Assembly (NCBI GenBank): GCA_049521055.1
Contig: JBEKPE010000104.1
Span: 1 to 7,864 of the forward strand
Reading direction: 5' to 3'
DNA length: 7,864 nt
Source of the DNA: FEN-987 sp049521055
Lineage (GTDB): Archaea > Thermoproteota > Bathyarchaeia > 40CM-2-53-6
The notes under the pieces were generated by a model that was not told the DNA's origin, searched no databases, and saw nothing but the letters and a program-made list of their open reading frames with translations. Shown piece by piece: positions 6,036 to 7,864 of this stretch; the first letter of the stretch is position 1, and every line of letters begins with the position of its first letter. Both the position numbers and the translations under genes were made by a program.

Positions 6036-6340
6036 AGTATACTGGTAGTGTTGGTAACGTCGGCAGAAGCTCGGCAGCCAATAAAAGCCTTCTTACGTGA
6101 ATCGACTGATTCGAAAATTGAAGTGTGGTTCGAGAATGTGTACGATGTGGTGCACATCAACATGGCCGATAGCGATAGTGTACAATGATTCATCGATTGG
6201 TTAGGTAGGATTATTAGGTTCAACAAGGTCAGTGTGTGTTAAGCTATGATGTACGGGCTGAAGCCGACCGTCTTATACGTAATCAAACGTTCCGACGCGC
6301 CAGTTTTCTCCCGGCGAACTAGCTGAACGAACGAAAAGTC
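6036..6340. promoter_or_regulatory. Divergent alba / TRAM intergenic region
   Basis: This spacer of about 305 bases carries the promoters of both genes. Minus-strand TATA candidates for alba are CTTTTATT (about 6080-6087) and AGTATACT (6037-6044). The plus-strand candidate for TRAM is CTTATAC (6272-6278), which would start transcription near 6302 and give a leader of about 50 bases. A 46-codon plus-strand ORF (GTG 6048 to TGA 6188) has protein-like content but no recognised family. It is treated as a hypothesis, not a gene. No tRNA or clear C/D-box RNA was found. Confidence 0.4.
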
Positions 6341-6352
6341 GAGGTGAAACGC

Positions 6353-6559
6353 ATGAGCTATGAACGCTCCTTCCATAAGCCAGTCGAGGAAGGGAAGGAA
6401 TACGAAGTTGAAATCAAAGAGACCAGTCGCCGTGGCGACGGAGTCGCAAGGATCGAAGGCTTCGTAGTCTTCGTCCCCCAAACCAAACCTGGCGATAAGG
6501 TGAAGGTCAAGATCAACACAGTTGGTCCACGATTCGCAACCGGCGAACTCGTCAAGTAA
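6353..6559 (+). CDS. Stand-alone TRAM-domain RNA-binding protein
   Basis: This 68-residue protein consists almost wholly of one TRAM domain, a small beta-barrel that binds RNA and is otherwise found fused to tRNA-modifying enzymes such as TrmA and MiaB. The core shows EYEVEIKETSRRGDGVARIEG (about 17-37), then FVVFVPQTKPGD, KVKVKINTVG and the FATGEL end, as in archaeal single-domain TRAM proteins. Some of those act as cold-responsive RNA chaperones. The start at ATG 6353 is chosen because GAGGTGA at 6341-6347 sits five bases upstream. A GTG at 6344 lies inside that ribosome binding site and would add only three residues. The gene ends in a strong stem-loop plus T-run and so is probably transcribed alone. 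It is divergent from alba, another small RNA-binding protein. Identity is secure; the exact RNA targets are not. Confidence 0.93.
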   Translation: MSYERSFHKPVEEGKEYEVEIKETSRRGDGVARIEGFVVFVPQTKPGDKVKVKINTVGPRFATGELVK

Positions 6560-6608
6560 AACACTTGACGGATGGACCATCGGAACCTTTTTTCTATTCC
6601 TTCTTTTC
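6550..6608 (+). terminator. Intrinsic-type terminator of the TRAM gene
   Basis: CGTCAAGT (6550-6557) and ACTTGACG (6563-6570) form a perfect 8-bp stem with a five-base loop, enclosing the TAA stop at 6557-6559. It is followed by TTTTTT (6588-6593) and more T-rich sequence to about 6608. The T-tract alone would suit archaeal termination; the stem may protect the 3' end. Confidence 0.7.
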
Positions 6609-6610
6609 CG

Positions 6611-6618
6611 AAATAATA
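6611..6618 (+). promoter_or_regulatory. TATA-like box of the glutaredoxin-like gene
   Basis: AAATAATA follows the TRAM terminator. A start of transcription about 26 bases downstream (near 6640) would exclude the ATG at 6630 and favour the ATG at 6660, with a very short leader. Confidence 0.45.
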
Positions 6619-6659
6619 CCCGAAAAACAATGTTTCAACCGCGCGCCCCAGTGAACAAG

Positions 6660-6914
6660 ATGACTACCGTCGTTGTCTACACGAAAGAGGGCTGCCACCT
6701 CTGTGAGAATGTAATTTCCGCTCTGAAGAAACTCGCTACCGAACACCCTTTGAAAATATTAACGAGAGATATAACAGAAAGCTCGGAGCTGTACGAACGT
6801 TACAAGCACGTGATTCCTGTAGTCGAGGTTAATGGCAAAGTTAGGCTTGGAGGCTCAACTCTTTCGAATCAGAACACTCTTGAGATGGTCTTGAGGCGCG
6901 CTCTATTCTCTTGA
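6660..6914 (+). CDS. Glutaredoxin-like (glutaredoxin 2 / DUF836 type) thiol-disulfide protein
   Basis: This is an 84-residue thioredoxin-fold protein. The first strand VVVYTKEG leads into the redox-active C-H-L-C (Cys12, Cys15) at the start of helix 1. The cis-proline loop is VIPVVEVNGK (Pro53), followed by the last strand and a C-terminal helix. The size and layout match the small glutaredoxin-2-like family (DUF836), which is thought to reduce disulfides or relay electrons in the cytoplasm; the partner reductase is not visible here. ATG 6660 is chosen because the family begins two to four residues before this strand. Earlier in-frame starts (GTG 6651, ATG 6630, ATG 6522) add unrelated sequence, and the last runs across the TRAM terminator. 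A partial ribosome binding site, AGTGA (6650-6654), is present. The gene is convergent with the AlaX gene. The fold and active site are secure; the physiological substrate is unknown. Confidence 0.87.
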   Translation: MTTVVVYTKEGCHLCENVISALKKLATEHPLKILTRDITESSELYERYKHVIPVVEVNGKVRLGGSTLSNQNTLEMVLRRALFS

Positions 6915-6956
6915 CCGCACATTCAAGGCGAGGCCATGTTCGAGCCGAATCCTTTG

Positions 6957-6968
6957 GACGACGTCGTC
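6957..6968. repeat. 12-bp perfect palindrome at the alaX stop codon
   Basis: GACGACGTCGTC reads identically on both strands and overlaps two bases of the AlaX stop codon (6967-6969). As a hairpin it could form only a 4-bp stem with a four-base loop. It may be a protein-binding site, a weak 3'-end signal or chance. Confidence 0.4.
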
Positions 6969-7665
6969 AAGGAATAGTGAAATATAATCTTCTGTTACTC
7001 TTGCCCTTGTTCTCGAATTTCATGGGGTCTATCTTAACGATCTCGCCCAAGCTCTTAACGTGGACGCCTCCATCCGCTTGAATATCGTAACCTTCAATCT
7101 CTACTATGCGGAGCTCTTGCACATCCGGTGGTGCGGCAGTAGCTAATTTCGTAATGCCTGGGATCTTCAACGCTTCCTCCCTTTTCATGAAGTAAGTCTT
7201 AACAGGGGGATTCTTAGTGATGGCTTCATTCGCTTGGCTGCAGTAGGTGAGCATTCTTTCCCTGTCAAAGTCTTCTAAGCTGAAATCAAGTCTGGACTTG
7301 TCGGGCTGTATTTGATTGCCAGTGATTAGAGCGCCGGTTTGTTTATGAAAGATCGAGCTGAGGAGGTGCGCGGATGTGTGCATTCGCATGATTCTATAGC
7401 GCCTGTCCCAGTCGAGTTTCCCTTGCACTTCTGCCCCAACCGAGAAACTTGCCGGCGAATCTAACAGATGTACGATGGAATCGTCATTACCCTTGACGGT
7501 GTCCACGACCTTCACAGTATCCAACCATCCAATATCGCCAACTAGACCGCCGCCTTGAGGATTGAACGCGGTTTGATCGAGCACGACCTGGTTGTCTGCG
7601 ACCGAAGCTACCTTAGCCTTGAACTCTTTCGCGTACATGTCCTCCCAAAAGAGTTTCTTCGTCAT
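6967..7665 (-). CDS. alaX: AlaX-M type alanyl-tRNA editing protein
   Basis: This is a free-standing homologue of the AlaRS editing domain, which hydrolyses mischarged Ser- (or Gly-) tRNA-Ala in the cytoplasm. It has 232 residues, the size of the medium AlaX class. The N-terminal beta-barrel includes the glycine-rich PQGGGLVGDIG (about 36-46) characteristic of AlaX-M. The metal-binding motif HTSAH (His96, His100) matches the HxxxH of AlaRS. The second half of the site, normally C-G-G-T-H, reads D-G-G-V-H (198-202): His202 is kept but the Cys position is Asp198 and Thr is Val. Whether zinc is still bound is uncertain. The start at ATG 7665 has a GAGGGG about eight bases upstream and a TATA-like AATCATTATT further up. 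The gene is convergent with the glutaredoxin-like gene and apparently monocistronic. Family assignment is very secure; activity should be checked because of the ligand change. Confidence 0.93.
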   Translation of the reverse strand: MTKKLFWEDMYAKEFKAKVASVADNQVVLDQTAFNPQGGGLVGDIGWLDTVKVVDTVKGNDDSIVHLLDSPASFSVGAEVQGKLDWDRRYRIMRMHTSAHLLSSIFHKQTGALITGNQIQPDKSRLDFSLEDFDRERMLTYCSQANEAITKNPPVKTYFMKREEALKIPGITKLATAAPPDVQELRIVEIEGYDIQADGGVHVKSLGEIVKIDPMKFENKGKSNRRLYFTIP

Positions 7666-7710
7666 CCGAACAACCCCTCTCCCTAAGACTCCATGGGCTT
7701 ACAGAGCTAG

Positions 7711-7720
7711 AATAATGATT
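7711..7720 (-). promoter_or_regulatory. TATA-like box of alaX
   Basis: The minus strand reads AATCATTATT here, about 46-55 bases before the ATG. Transcription would start near 7688, giving a short leader that contains the GAGGGG ribosome-binding-like site (7674-7679). Confidence 0.4.
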
Positions 7721-7759
7721 CGGCTTTTCGGTTGCAATGGAGGTCCTTGGATAATCGGG

Positions 7760-7777
7760 CATTTCGCACTCGAAATG
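7760..7777 (-). terminator. Stem-loop after the stop codon of the right-edge gene
   Basis: CATTTCG and CGAAATG form a perfect 7-bp stem with a four-base loop, three bases beyond the TAG stop at 7781-7783 when read leftward. No long T-run follows. It may be a terminator or a 3'-end stabilising hairpin. Confidence 0.45.
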
Positions 7778-7780
7778 GTT

Positions 7781-7864
7781 CTAGGCGTCCATGCCGGTCA
7801 GGTGTGTCGCATATCTCACCTGCTCTTCATCTGCTTCATTGTATTCATCTAGATAGGTGATAAA
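7781..7864 (-). CDS. 3' end of an unidentified leftward gene (partial)
   Basis: From the right edge an open frame of 27 codons runs leftward to a TAG at 7781-7783, with no start needed inside the window. Its content is protein-like and acidic: it reads FITYLDEYNEADEEQ and then ends THLTGMDA. A stem-loop follows immediately after the stop, as at other gene ends in this window. It is co-directional with alaX, about 115 bases upstream of it, but a TATA-like element lies between them, so an operon is not clear. The product is not recognised. The frame could be accidental given its length, although base composition and context favour a real gene tail. Confidence 0.5.
   Translation of the reverse strand, partial: FITYLDEYNEADEEQVRYATHLTGMDA

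Noticed and set aside
6011..6226. 71-residue minus-strand frame upstream of alba
   Set aside because: It has no recognisable domain, covers the alba promoter region and includes the alba ribosome binding site in another frame.
6245..6261. C/D-box sRNA (ATGATGT followed by CTGA)
   Set aside because: Only five to seven bases separate the two boxes, too short for a guide, and no matching C'/D pair was found.
6522..6659. Longer N-terminus for the glutaredoxin-like protein from ATG 6522 or 6630
   Set aside because: The extension crosses the TRAM terminator and its T-run, lies upstream of the likely transcript start, and has no place in the thioredoxin fold.
7721..7730. Short TTCGG direct repeat upstream of alaX
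   Set aside because: Two five-base copies three bases apart are expected by chance and do not coincide with the TATA-like box.
1..7864. tRNA, rRNA, CRISPR array, insertion sequence or integrase
   Set aside because: No cloverleaf-like sequence, spaced direct repeats, transposase motif or terminal inverted repeats were seen on either strand by reading; a dedicated tRNA scan was not possible.

Overview
The window looks archaeal. It encodes an Alba chromatin/RNA-binding protein, a stand-alone TRAM-domain protein, a medium-length AlaX tRNA-editing protein and a CxxC glutaredoxin-like protein. Several genes are preceded by A/T-rich TATA-like boxes rather than bacterial -35/-10 pairs, and the ribosome binding sites match the archaeal GGAGGTGA consensus. 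A cell-surface protein with eight N-glycosylation sequons and a C-terminal membrane anchor also fits. The combination suggests the TACK side of the archaea (Nitrososphaeria- or Bathyarchaeia-like), but this is an inference and no rRNA or tRNA gene is present to settle it.

Left part (1-5400): a metabolic and surface region. An ABC ATPase with two nucleotide-binding domains, of the BMP/nucleoside-sugar uptake type, is transcribed leftward off the edge of the window. Divergent from it is a glycosylated, membrane-anchored Ig-like surface protein. This converges on a GNAT-like protein across a stem-loop. The GNAT-like gene is divergent from a metal-dependent cyclase/kynurenine-formamidase-family hydrolase, which converges on an NmrA-type NAD(P)-binding oxidoreductase. 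The ABC importer and the hydrolase could form an uptake-and-degradation locus for a small nitrogenous compound, but the substrate cannot be read from the sequence.

Right part (5400-7864): an information-processing and stress region. Alba (leftward) and the TRAM protein (rightward) are divergent around a 338-bp spacer. A small glutaredoxin-like gene follows TRAM behind a strong terminator-like signal and converges on AlaX. The right edge holds what appears to be the 3' end of another leftward gene.

The most interesting signals are small. The Alba gene uses a TTG start with an out-of-frame ATG four bases upstream, and its perfect Shine-Dalgarno lies in a short inverted repeat. Alba carries Gln where Sulfolobus Alba has the acetylated Lys16. 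AlaX carries Asp where a zinc-ligand Cys is usual. Several genes have compact stem-loops overlapping or directly following their stop codons. I found no mobile element, CRISPR array, tRNA or rRNA, and no clear new multi-gene system.
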